A stretch of DNA of 64,000 bases from the NCBI GenBank assembly GCA_963717695.1, contig CAVQWR010000004.1, forward strand, positions 294,362 through 358,361. The letters run 5' to 3'. Within the stretch, counting starts at the first letter, position 1. Each line of letters starts with the position of its first letter. The notes beneath the pieces were generated by a model, which worked only from the letters and a program-made list of their open reading frames with translations, had not been told where the DNA came from and made no database searches. Source of the stretch: CAIWHR01 sp963717695 (GTDB lineage: Bacteria; Pseudomonadota; Gammaproteobacteria; Burkholderiales; Casimicrobiaceae). Shown piece by piece: positions 38,793 through 48,406 of this stretch. The translations under genes were made by a program, and so were the position numbers.

Positions 38793-39449
38793 ATGCGCAC
38801 CCGAGTGAAGATCTGCGGCATCACCCGCGTCGCCGACGGCATTGCCGCCGCGCAGGCGGGCGCCGACGCGATCGGGCTCGTGCTCTGGAGCGGCTCGCCG
38901 CGTTGCGTCGCCTTCGACGCGGCGCGCGCGATCGCGGACGCCGCGCCGCCCTTCGTCACCGTCGTCGGGCTCTTCGTCGACCCCGATCCCGCGCACGTGC
39001 ACGCGGCGCTCGCGGCGATCCCGCTCTCGCTCCTCCAGTTTCACGGCAGCGAGTCGGCGGAGTTGTGCGGGAGCTTCGGCCGGCCCTACATCAAGGCGGT
39101 GCCCGTCGCGCGGAATGCCGGGGTCGCCGGTTTGCTAGAATGCGTTGCGCGTCACCCTGACGCCGCGGGATTCCTGTTCGACGCCCCGCCGTCAGGCGGC
39201 ATGCCGGGCGGGACGGGACATGCGTTCGACCGCAGCCTCGTCCCGAAGGGGCTCGGGCGGCCGGTGATCCTGTCGGGAGGACTCGACGTCGCCAACGTGC
39301 GCGAGGCCATCAGCATCGTGCGTCCGTGGGCCGTCGACGTGTCGAGCGGCGTCGAGGCGCTCTACGCCGACGGCACGACGGTGAAGGGCATCAAGGATCC
39401 CGCGCGGATCGGCGCGTTCATCGAGGAAGTTCGCAATGCAGATGTCTGA
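38793..39449 (+). CDS. trpF: phosphoribosylanthranilate isomerase
   Basis: Converts N-(5'-phosphoribosyl)anthranilate to CdRP, the third step of tryptophan synthesis after chorismate. A 218-residue single-domain (beta/alpha)8 barrel with catalytic Cys8 in KICGITR. The distal Asp is in FLFDAPPSGG (about 130), and the phosphate-binding LSGGL and DVSSGVE lie near the end. The gene overlaps trpB by 14 bp, indicating coupled translation. Confidence 0.95.
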   Translation: MRTRVKICGITRVADGIAAAQAGADAIGLVLWSGSPRCVAFDAARAIADAAPPFVTVVGLFVDPDPAHVHAALAAIPLSLLQFHGSESAELCGSFGRPYIKAVPVARNAGVAGLLECVARHPDAAGFLFDAPPSGGMPGGTGHAFDRSLVPKGLGRPVILSGGLDVANVREAISIVRPWAVDVSSGVEALYADGTTVKGIKDPARIGAFIEEVRNADV

Positions 39450-40659
39450 CGTTCCGTACGACCTTCCCGACGCGCGCGGTCACTTCGGCCCCTACGGCGG
39501 CGTGTTCGTTGCCGAGACGCTGGTGTGCGCGCTCACCGAGCTGCGCGAGCAGTACGCCCGCTATCGCGCCGATCCGGAATTCGTCGCCGAGTTCGAGTAC
39601 GAGCTCGCGCATTACGTCGGCCGGCCGTCCCCGGTCTACCACGCGAAGCGCTGGTCGGAGCAGGTCGGCGGTGCACAGATCTGGCTGAAGCGCGAGGACC
39701 TGAACCACACCGGCGCGCACAAGATCAACAACTGCATCGGCCAGGCGCTCCTCGCGAAGCGGCTCGGCAAGCGGCGCGTGATCGCCGAGACGGGCGCCGG
39801 CCAGCACGGCGTCGCGACCGCGACGGTCGCGGCCCGCTTCGGCATGGAGTGCGTCGTCTACATGGGCTCCGAGGACATCCGGCGGCAGGCGCAGAACGTG
39901 TTCCGGATGAATCTCCTGGGCGCGTCCGTCGTGCCCGTCGAATCCGGATCGAAGACGCTGAAGGATGCGCTGAACGAGGCGATGCGCGACTGGGTGACCA
40001 ACGTCGAATCCACGTTCTACATCATCGGCACCGTCGCCGGCCCGCATCCGTATCCGATGATGGTGCGCGACTTCCAGAGCGTGATCGGCCGCGAGTGCGT
40101 CACGCAGATGCCGGAGTTCGCCGGCCGCCAGCCCGATGCGGTCATCGCGTGCGTCGGCGGCGGCTCCAACGCGATGGGCATCTTCCACCCCTACATTCCC
40201 CACGCGGGCGTGCGTCTCATCGGCGTGGAGGCCGCGGGCGAGGGCATCGCCACCGGCCGTCATGCGGCGTCGCTCTCCGCCGGGCGTCCCGGCGTGCTGC
40301 ACGGCAATCGCACCTATCTTCTGCAGGACGCCGATGGCCAGATCATCGAGACGCATTCGGTCTCGGCCGGGCTCGACTATCCCGGCGTGGGCCCCGAGCA
40401 TGCCTGGCTCAAGGACACCGGACGCGCCGAGTACGTGTCGATCACCGACGACGAGGCGCTCGCCGCGTTCCACACCTGCTGCCGCATCGAAGGCATCATC
40501 CCCGCGCTCGAGTCGAGCCACGCGCTCGCGTACGCGACGAAGCTCGCGGCGACGATGGCGAAGGACCGCATCCTGCTCGTCAATCTCTCCGGCCGCGGCG
40601 ACAAGGACATGAACACGGTCGCCGAGCGCGATGCGGCACGTCCGGCCACGCATGCATGA
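39436..40659 (+). CDS. trpB: tryptophan synthase beta subunit
   Basis: A PLP enzyme joining indole and serine. The 407-residue protein has the PLP lysine Lys96 in HTGAHKINN, the phosphate-binding GGGSNA and the substrate loop ETGAGQHG. An ATG at 39442, two codons in, would give the more usual MSDVPYDLPD start. It overlaps the end of trpF. 85 bp separate it from trpA, more than usual in this run, and that gap holds nothing recognisable. Confidence 0.97.
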   Translation: MQMSDVPYDLPDARGHFGPYGGVFVAETLVCALTELREQYARYRADPEFVAEFEYELAHYVGRPSPVYHAKRWSEQVGGAQIWLKREDLNHTGAHKINNCIGQALLAKRLGKRRVIAETGAGQHGVATATVAARFGMECVVYMGSEDIRRQAQNVFRMNLLGASVVPVESGSKTLKDALNEAMRDWVTNVESTFYIIGTVAGPHPYPMMVRDFQSVIGRECVTQMPEFAGRQPDAVIACVGGGSNAMGIFHPYIPHAGVRLIGVEAAGEGIATGRHAASLSAGRPGVLHGNRTYLLQDADGQIIETHSVSAGLDYPGVGPEHAWLKDTGRAEYVSITDDEALAAFHTCCRIEGIIPALESSHALAYATKLAATMAKDRILLVNLSGRGDKDMNTVAERDAARPATHA

Positions 40660-40744
40660 AGGCGCGACGTTGGAGTGTTCGCGGTGACGCGTCAACGCGA
40701 CGCCACGCGCATCTGGTGCGTCGCATGAATCGAAAGCACCCGTC

Positions 40745-41560
40745 GTGAACCGCATCGATACGACCTTCGCCCGGCTGCGCGCCGCCGGCCGCACGGCACT
40801 CATTCCGTACGTGACCGTGGGCGACCCGTCGCTCGCATCGACATTGCCGATCATGCACGCGCTCGTCGGCGCGGGCGCCGACGTCATCGAGCTCGGCGTC
40901 CCGTTCTCCGACCCGATGGCGGACGGCCCGGTGATCCAGCGTGCGTCCGAGCGCGCGCTGGCACAGCACGTCGGAATGAAGGACGTGCTCGCGACCGTCG
41001 CCGCGTTTCGCGCGAAGGACGCCACCACCCCGGTCGTGCTGATGGGCTACGCCAATCCGATCGAGGCGATGGGCGCGCGCGCCTTCGCCGACCGCGCCCG
41101 TGCGGCGGGCGTGGACGGCGTGCTGGTCGTCGACTATCCGCCGGAGGAAGCCGGCGACTTCGCGGCGCTCCTCGGTGCGCACGATCTCGCGCCGATCTTC
41201 CTGCTGTCGCCGACCACGCCCGAGGATCGCATCGAGACGATCGCGCACCTCGCGCGCGGCTACGTCTACTACGTGTCGCTGAAGGGCGTGACCGGCGCGG
41301 GCCATCTCGATGTCGCCGAAGTCGCGCGCAAGCTCGCGCTGATCCGCCGCCACGCGAGCCTTCCCGTCGGCGTCGGCTTCGGCATCCGCGACGCGGACAG
41401 CGCCCGCGCGGTGGCGCGCGTCGCCGATGCCGTGGTGATCGGCAGCCGGCTGATCCAGGAAATCGAAGCGGGCGCACCGGCGGACGCCGCCGCGCGCGCC
41501 GGCGCGTGGCTCGCCGGCATCCGTCGTTCGCTCGACCTCGACAAGAAGAAGGTAGCCTAG
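40745..41560 (+). CDS. trpA: tryptophan synthase alpha subunit
   Basis: Cleaves indole-3-glycerol phosphate and channels indole to TrpB. The 271-residue barrel protein has catalytic Glu49 (DVIELGVPFSDP) and Asp60 (MADGPVIQ), both in place. The phosphate-binding VGFGIRD lies near the C-terminus. The start is GTG 40745 (NRIDTTFARLRAAGRTALIPYV), the standard N-terminus. The next gene is accD. Confidence 0.96.
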   Translation: MNRIDTTFARLRAAGRTALIPYVTVGDPSLASTLPIMHALVGAGADVIELGVPFSDPMADGPVIQRASERALAQHVGMKDVLATVAAFRAKDATTPVVLMGYANPIEAMGARAFADRARAAGVDGVLVVDYPPEEAGDFAALLGAHDLAPIFLLSPTTPEDRIETIAHLARGYVYYVSLKGVTGAGHLDVAEVARKLALIRRHASLPVGVGFGIRDADSARAVARVADAVVIGSRLIQEIEAGAPADAAARAGAWLAGIRRSLDLDKKKVA

Positions 41561-41647
41561 GACAATGCGGACGACATCGTCATCGCCGTGCCGGATGCGC
41601 CGCGCGTTCGCGCGCGCGGACTCGACCGGCACACGGGAGACGCTGCT

Positions 41648-42517
<870 letters not shown>

Positions 42518-42578
42518 GCCGTCGGCGCCATTCCGTTCCGCGCCGCGCCGCCTCGATGATCTGCCTTCGCGCGGCCCC

Positions 42579-43858
42579 GTGACTGCGCGTTCCCAGCGTC
42601 CCGCCACCCTCGACGAGTGGCTCCGCTACCTCGAGACGCTGCACCCGAAGCAGGTGGCGCTCGGGCTGCCCCGCGTGCGCTCCGTCCACGACCGGATGGA
42701 GGCCGCGCCGCCGCGTCCGGTGATCACCGTCGCCGGCACCAACGGCAAGGGTTCGGTCTGCGCGCTGATGGAGTCGATGCTGCTCCGTGCGGGCTACAGG
42801 CCGGCGCTGTACACGTCGCCGCACTTGACGCGCTACAACGAGCGCGTGCGCGTCAACGGCGTCGTGCGCCGACGACGCCGCGCTGGTGGCGGCGTTCAAC
42901 GCCGTCGAGGACGCACGCGACGACGTCGCGCTCACGTATTTCGAGTTCGGCACGCTCGCGGCGCTGTGGCTTTTTGCACGCGCGAACGCCGACGTGACGA
43001 TCCTCGAGGTGGGTCTCGGCGGCCGACTCGACGCCGTCAACATCGTCGATGCCGACATTGCGGTCGTCACCAGCATCGGCATCGATCACGTCGACTATCT
43101 CGGTCCGACGCGCGAGACCATCGGCCGCGAGAAGGCCGGCGTGTTCCGCGCCGGCAGGCCGGTCGTGTGCGGCGACGCCGATCCGCCGCAGTCGCTCGTC
43201 GCCGCCGCCTAGGACCCTGGGAGCGCCGATGCTGCGCATCGGACGCGACTATCGCTGCGTTCCGAAGCAGGGCCAGTGGGATTACGAGGGACCGGGCGGC
43301 AATCGCTACGGACTGCCCTGGCCCGCGCTCCGTGCGACGGTCCAGGGTGCGAACGCCGCCACCGCGATCGCGGCGCTCGATCTTCTGCGCGACGCGCGGC
43401 CAATCGACGCCGGCGCGATTCGCGCGGGGCTCGTGGAAGTCACGCTGGGGGGACGCTTCCAGGTGCTCCCTGGCCGTCCCGCGGTGATCCTCGACGTCGC
43501 GCACAATCCGCAGGCGGCGCGCGTGCTCGCGGCGTCGCTCGACGCGATGGGTTGGCGCGAGCGCGCGCTGGCCGTGTTCGGGATGCTCGCCGACAAGGAC
43601 ATCGCCGGCGTCGTCGAAGCCATGCAGCCGCACATCGACCGCTGGTTCATCGCGCCGCTGCCGGGCCCGCGCGGTGCCTCGGCCGAAACGCTTTCGAACT
43701 CGCTGGCGAAGGCCGGCGTGCCGGCACCGGCGATCCGATCGTTCGATACGGTGACTGCCGCGCTCGCCGCAGCGCGGAGAGAAGCGGGCGAAGCTGATAA
43801 AATCGTCGTTTTCGGGTCCTTCCTCACCGTCGCCGAGGCGATGGCGCAGGGAACGTGA
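42579..43858 (+). CDS. folC: bifunctional dihydrofolate / folylpolyglutamate synthase (two frameshifts)
   Basis: Adds glutamate to dihydropteroate and to folates. The start is GTG 42579. The ATP-binding loop is VAGTNGKGS, followed by YTSPHLTRYNERVRVNG. Central motifs are EVGLGGRLDAVNIVDAD and TSIGIDHVDYLG, and the C-terminal glutamate ligase domain contains ILDVAHNPQAAR. The frame is lost at 42866 (deleting a G restores VNGVVADDAALVAAF) and again near 43205, just before a TAG (deleting a G there reads through to RTLGAPMLRIG). The repaired protein is about 425 residues, the family length. The stop overlaps the dedD GTG. Confidence 0.92.
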
Positions 43859-44687
43859 TCGAAACGAGGCCGATGAGCGAACGACTCCAGGACGCCGACC
43901 GCGCGGTCGACGAACAGAAACGCCGGGCGAGGCGCCGTCTCGTCGGCGCGGTGGTGCTGGCCGCGTCGGCCGCCGTCATCGTGCCGATGCTGCTCGAGAA
44001 GGAGCCGCAGCCGCTCGGCGAGGACGTGTCCGTGCAGATTCCGCCGGTCGACGAAGGCAAGTTCGTCAACCGGCTGACGCGCGGCAAGGGCGACACGTCG
44101 ACGAAGGCCGATGCGAAGGCTGCGCCGGCGCCGAAAGCGGATTTGCCAAAATCCGAGCCGCCGAGGACGGAACCGCCGAAGGCCGACGCCGCGAAAGCGG
44201 AGACGGCCAACGCCGAGCCCGCTGCGACCAAATCCGCGGCCGAGGCATTGCCGGCGCCCGATGCGGCAGTGCAGGCGCCCGCCGTGCCCGCGAAATCGAT
44301 CGGGCAGGCCGAGCAGCGGATGCTGACGCCCACGCCGCCGAAGTCGAGCCCGCCCGCGGAGGCGAAGGCGAACGCGCCGGCGAAGACGACGCCTGCCCGC
44401 CGCGCCCGACGGTGCCCAATGCATCGCCGACGGACGCGAAAGCGGCGCCGTCCGGCAGCTTCACCGTGCAGCTCGCCGCGTTCTCCGACGACAAGGGCGC
44501 GAACGCGCTCGCGAACAAGCTGAAGAAGGCGGGCTACGCGAGCGCGCACGTCGAGACCGTCGATGCGAAGGGAGGCAAGCTCTGGCGCGTTCGCGTCGGC
44601 GGCTTTGCCACGCGCGCCGAGGCCGAGGCCGCGCGCGTCAAGCTCAAGAACGAGGGTTTCAACGGCATGGTCGCGCCGGCCCGCTGA
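43855..44687 (+). CDS. dedD: SPOR-domain cell-division protein, DedD-like (frameshifted)
   Basis: A bitopic inner-membrane protein. It has a short cytoplasmic N-terminus with RRARRRL, one membrane helix (LVGAVVLAASAAVIVPML) and a long Lys/Pro/Ala/Glu-rich periplasmic linker. The C-terminal SPOR domain (FTVQLAAFSDDKGANALANKL ... WRVRVGGF) binds denuded septal peptidoglycan. The frame shifts by two between 44390 and 44410. Deleting Gs at about 44395 and 44408 gives TTPPAAPTVPNASP; a single missing C is the alternative. The GTG start overlaps the folC stop; ATG 43873 is another choice. Its place between folC and cvpA is conserved. Confidence 0.88.
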
Positions 44688-44737
44688 CGTCGGCGCGTCG
44701 CTCCCATGGACCTCCCGAGCGCTCGAAGGTCCCGCCG

Positions 44738-45310
44738 ATGACCGCCTTCGACATCGTCGTCCTCGGCATCGTCGCGCTGTCGACCGTCCTCGCGATGATT
44801 CGCGGCGTCGTGCGCGAGCTCGTCTCGCTGGCCGCATGGCTGGTCGGGCTCGCCGCGGCGCTTTCGTTCTCCGGCGTGGTGGCCGGCGAGCTCGGCTTCG
44901 TCAACGCGCCGCCGCTCGCGCGCGAGCTGATCGCATTCGTGCTGATCCTCGTGGCGGTGCTGATCGTGGGCGCGCTGACCGGCGCGCTGCTCAAGAGCGC
45001 CGTGAAAGCGGTCGGACTCGGCTTTCTCGATCGCCTGCTGGGAAGCTTTTTCGGCCTTGCCCGCGGCGTTCTCGCCGTAATCGTGTTCGTCCTCGTGGCC
45101 GGGATCACGGCCCTGCCGCAGCGCGATTGGTGGCAGAATTCGATGTTCGGGCCCGCGTTGGGGGTTGTGGCGCTGTCGTTGCGCCCATATCTGCCCCCAT
45201 CGTGGGCGTCGCGGCTCCACTATTCGGTCCCGCTGCCGGCACCTGCCGGCAACCGGTCGACCGCGATGGACGGGCCGCATGGAGTGAACGATCAATGTGC
45301 GGAATCGTAG
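44738..45310 (+). CDS. cvpA: CvpA family membrane protein
   Basis: A 190-residue inner-membrane protein starting TAFDIVVLGIVALSTVLAMIRGVVRELVS, the CvpA signature, with four hydrophobic helices in the first 130 residues. It was named for colicin V production in E. coli; its core function is uncertain, possibly in envelope stability. The C-terminal 60 residues are hydrophilic. The last codons overlap the purF start by 16 bp, the classical cvpA-purF coupling. Confidence 0.93.
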   Translation: MTAFDIVVLGIVALSTVLAMIRGVVRELVSLAAWLVGLAAALSFSGVVAGELGFVNAPPLARELIAFVLILVAVLIVGALTGALLKSAVKAVGLGFLDRLLGSFFGLARGVLAVIVFVLVAGITALPQRDWWQNSMFGPALGVVALSLRPYLPPSWASRLHYSVPLPAPAGNRSTAMDGPHGVNDQCAES

Positions 45311-46813
45311 GCGCCGTCGCCACCACGCCGGTCAACCAGCTGCTCTATGACGGGCTGCTGCTGCTCCAGCATCGCGGGCAGGACGCCGCCGGGATCGCGA
45401 CCTCCGACGGCCCGGTGTTCCACATGCACAAGGGCGGCGGCTACGTCCGCGACGTGTTCCGCACGCGCAACATGCGCGACCTGCACGGCAATCTCGGGAT
45501 CGGGCACTGCCGCTACCCGACGGCGGGCTCCGCGGACTCCGAGCTCGAGTCGCAGCCGTTCTACGTCAACTCGCCGTTCGGCGTCACGCTCGCGCACAAC
45601 GGCAACCTGACGAACAGCGAGGCGCTGAAGCACGAGCTCTTCCAGCTCGACTTCCGCCACGTCAATACCAACTCCGATTCCGAGGTGCTGCTGAACGTGC
45701 TGGCGCTGGAGCTCGAGCGCGCGGCGCACCACGCGCGGCTCGACGCCAACGCGATCTTCGCCGCAGTGGCCGGCGTGCACCGGCGCTGCCGCGGCGCGTA
45801 CGCGATCGTCGCGATGATCGCGGGCTATGGAATGGTCGCGTTCCGCGACCCCTACGGCATCCGCCCGCTCATCATCGGCGTCAACGAGGCGATGGGCGGC
45901 ACCGAGTACATGGTGGCGAGCGAGTCGGTGGCGCTCGAGGCGCTCGGCTTCACGGTGCTGCGGGACGTCGCCCCCGGCGAGGCGATCTACGTGGACCAGG
46001 CCGGCGGCTTCCACGCGCGCCAGTGCGCCGACAAGCCGATCCTCGCGCCTTGCATCTTCGAGTTCGTCTACCTCGCGCGGCCCGATTCGGTGATCGACGG
46101 CACGTCGGTGTACGAAGCGCGCCTGCACATGGGCGAGCAGCTCGCATACAAGATCCGCGGCATGCCCGAGGCGCAGGACATCGACGTCGTGATCCCGATC
46201 CCGGATTCGAGCCGGCCCTCGGCGCTGCAGCTCGCCAACACGCTCGGGCTCACCTATCGCGAAGGCTTCGTCAAGAATCGCTACATCGGCCGCACGTTCA
46301 TCATGCCGGGACAGGCGATGCGGCGCAAAAGCGTGCGGCAGAAGCTCAATCCGATCGGGATGGAGTTCAAGGACAAGGTGGTGCTGCTGGTCGACGACTC
46401 GATCGTGCGCGGCACGACGTCGCGCGAGATCGTGCAGATGGCGCGCGAGGCGGGTGCGCAGGAAGGTGTACTTCGCGTCGGCGAGCCCGCCGGTGCGCTA
46501 TCCCAACGTCTACGGCATCGACATGCCCAACCAGCGCGAGCTGGTCGCGACCGGCCGCAGCGAAGCCGAAGTCGCCTTCGAGATCGGCGCCGACCTTCTC
46601 ATCTATCAGGAGCTCGACGCGCTGAAGGCAGCCGTGCGCGCGGCGAATCCGGCGCTGACGCAATTCGAGGCGTCGTGCTTCGACGGCAAGTACATCACCG
46701 GGGACGTCACCGCCGACTACCTGTCGCAGCTCGCGCAGGATCGCGACGTGCTGCGCGGCGACGATGACGAAGAGCCGGCGCGCGGTCGCGAAACGCTTGC
46801 GGTGAACGACTAG
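45295..46813 (+). CDS. purF: amidophosphoribosyltransferase (one frameshift)
   Basis: First committed enzyme of purine synthesis: glutamine plus PRPP gives 5-phosphoribosylamine. The nucleophile is Cys2 (MCGIVGA) of the Ntn glutaminase domain. The C-terminal phosphoribosyltransferase domain has the PRPP loop VVLLVDDSIVRGTTSREI. The frame is lost near 46461. Deleting one G gives GAQKVYFASASPPVRYPNVYGIDMP, and the protein then runs to 46813 (about 505 residues, the family length). The second half contains conserved parts of the enzyme, so the gene cannot work as written. Confidence 0.94.
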
Positions 46814-46839
46814 CCGCCCGGGTCCTGCAGCGGAGCGAT

Positions 46840-46867
46840 AAAAAACGCGGCCTCGGCCGCGTTTTTT
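46840..46867. terminator. bidirectional intrinsic terminator, purF / tri-haem cytochrome
   Basis: A run of A (46840-46845), then CGCGGCC-TC-GGCCGCG, then a run of T (46862-46867). The stem is flanked by A on the left and T on the right, so it can end the plus-strand purF transcript and the converging minus-strand cytochrome transcript (stop at 46884). Confidence 0.9.
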
Positions 46868-46883
46868 CATGGGCGAGCCAAAG

Positions 46884-48011
46884 TCACTTCGCCGCGGCCA
46901 CGATGTAGTCGATCGCGGCGCGCAGCTGCGCATCGGTGAGCGAGGCGTTGCCGCCCCTCGGCGGCATCGCGTTGAACCCGTTCTTCGCGTGTGCGAAAAG
47001 CACGTTGATGCCCTGCGCGACGCGCGGCGCCCACTGCGCCTTGTCGCCGAACTTGGGCGCGCCGGCGATGCCGGCGCCGTGGCAGACGACGCAGGTCGAT
47101 TCGTAGATCTTCTTGCCCTCGGCGGCGCCGGCGCTTGCCGGCGCGGCAGCGGGCGCGGCGTCCGCCATGTGCGATGCGTGATCGTGCGCAGCTGCCGCTG
47201 CGGGTGCAGCCGCTGCCGTCTCCGGGGCGGCCGCCTGCGCCGCCGGGACGATGGGTGCATCGGCGCCGGAATTCATCATGTACTCGACGGCACGCTTGAT
47301 CTCGACGTCGGAGAGCTCCGCCATGCCGCCGCGTGCGGGCATGCCCGCATGGCCGCGCAACGCCGATTGGAGCACCTTGTCGTAGCCGTTCTTCGCACGC
47401 TCGCGCCATGCCGCGCGGTCGCCGATCTTCGGGGCGCCGTTGGTGCCGTTGGTGTGGCAGTTGCCGCACGTCGCCGCGACGACCTCGGCGCCAGTGCGAT
47501 CGGGGCCGCCCGTCGCGGCGCCAGCGGCCGCGACGACGGGCTCCTTCCAGCTGGCGCCGCCGCGGTTCGCCATGTAGACGACGGCGCGCTCGACCTCGAC
47601 ATTGTCAAGATCGGGATTGCCGCCCTTCGCCGGCATCCCGCGGATGCCGCTCAACGCGTGCCCGACGACGACCGCCTGGCCCTGCTTGATGACCTTGCCC
47701 CACGCGACCTTGTCGCCGAACTTTGGCGAGCCCGCGATGCCGTTCTCGTGGCAGTTGCGGCAGACCTGCGTGTAGACCTCTTCGCCGGTCTTGGCGACCT
47801 TTGGCGCGGTCGACGCGAGCTCCACGGAGCCGATCGGCCGGATGCGATTGATGACGTCGGTGTCGGGCTCGGTCGCGCCGCGCATGCTGCCCGTGACCCA
47901 TTGCGAGATGATTACCGCGACCGCGATCGGCACGGCGAACGCCAGCACCACCACGACGACGAGTTGCTTCCAGTTCTTGATCGGGGAGACGTGCTGATCG
48001 TGTTCCTGCAT
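46884..48011 (-). CDS. membrane-anchored tri-haem cytochrome c (three c5-type domains)
   Basis: A 375-residue protein with an N-terminal membrane anchor (17-39) and three homologous class I cytochrome domains. Haem motifs are CRNCH (84-88), CGNCH (182-186) and CVVCH (307-311). Each is followed about 40 residues later by an axial-Met loop: GMPAKGG (125-131), GMPARGG (223-229) and AMPPRGG (349-355). The linker before domain 3 is Ala/Pro-rich and holds HDHASH. Start: ATG 48011 (MQEHDQHVSPIKNWKQ); the longer frame upstream is tRNA antisense. It likely shuttles electrons in the periplasm to a terminal oxidase. Two-domain versions are common in betaproteobacteria; three is less usual. Confidence 0.9.
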   Translation of the reverse strand: MQEHDQHVSPIKNWKQLVVVVVLAFAVPIAVAVIISQWVTGSMRGATEPDTDVINRIRPIGSVELASTAPKVAKTGEEVYTQVCRNCHENGIAGSPKFGDKVAWGKVIKQGQAVVVGHALSGIRGMPAKGGNPDLDNVEVERAVVYMANRGGASWKEPVVAAAGAATGGPDRTGAEVVAATCGNCHTNGTNGAPKIGDRAAWRERAKNGYDKVLQSALRGHAGMPARGGMAELSDVEIKRAVEYMMNSGADAPIVPAAQAAAPETAAAAPAAAAAHDHASHMADAAPAAAPASAGAAEGKKIYESTCVVCHGAGIAGAPKFGDKAQWAPRVAQGINVLFAHAKNGFNAMPPRGGNASLTDAQLRAAIDYIVAAAK

Positions 48012-48197
48012 GGAGGTTCCTGGTCCGGGGCGGGCTGTTCTGTAGGTGTCGATGCGACGGGGGCGGTCGCCGGTAGCATTGGCCGGCAGAGAGCTGCAAA
48101 GCCGCCCAAAAAGGCGTCGCATTATACCGTGGCGGGCGCGCTCGCCCAAAGGCTTGGTGGACGCTCGTTCGACGAGCGCGGTAAAATCCGCCCTCGC

Positions 48198-48274
48198 GCG
48201 CCCGTAGCTCAGTTGGATAGAGTGTTGGTTTCCGAAGCCAAAGGTCACAGGTTCGATTCCTGTCGGGCGCGCCA
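48198..48274 (+). tRNA. tRNA-Arg (anticodon CCG)
   Basis: A 77-nt cloverleaf. The acceptor stem GCGCCCG (48198-48204) pairs with CGGGCGC (48264-48270), followed by G and an encoded CCA. The D arm is GCTCAGTTGGATAGAGT, the anticodon loop TTCCGAA gives CCG, and the T arm is CACAGGTTCGATTCCTGTC. It reads the CGG arginine codon. Confidence 0.96.
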
Positions 48275-48406
48275 GAACAGCGGGAACGGGGTCTTCGTCC
48301 CGGTCCCGATCGCGCATCCCTCAGTTGAGGCCGCGCGTCCGCACCGCGTGACGCGGGTCATCTCGCCGGCCCGACGCTCGCACGCGGGTTTGCTAGACTC
48401 GCCGCC

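Noticed and set aside
46441..46480. Programmed ribosomal frameshifting in purF (and leuD, folC)
   Set aside because: No slippery heptamer or downstream pseudoknot is evident, these genes are not known to use frameshifting, and the same +1 lesion appears in many unrelated genes.
48012..48317. N-terminal extension of the tri-haem cytochrome frame reading TGIEPVTFGFGNQHSIQLSYGR
   Set aside because: This is the antisense translation of the tRNA-Arg gene, a well-known spurious protein sequence. The real start is ATG 48011, just before the membrane anchor.
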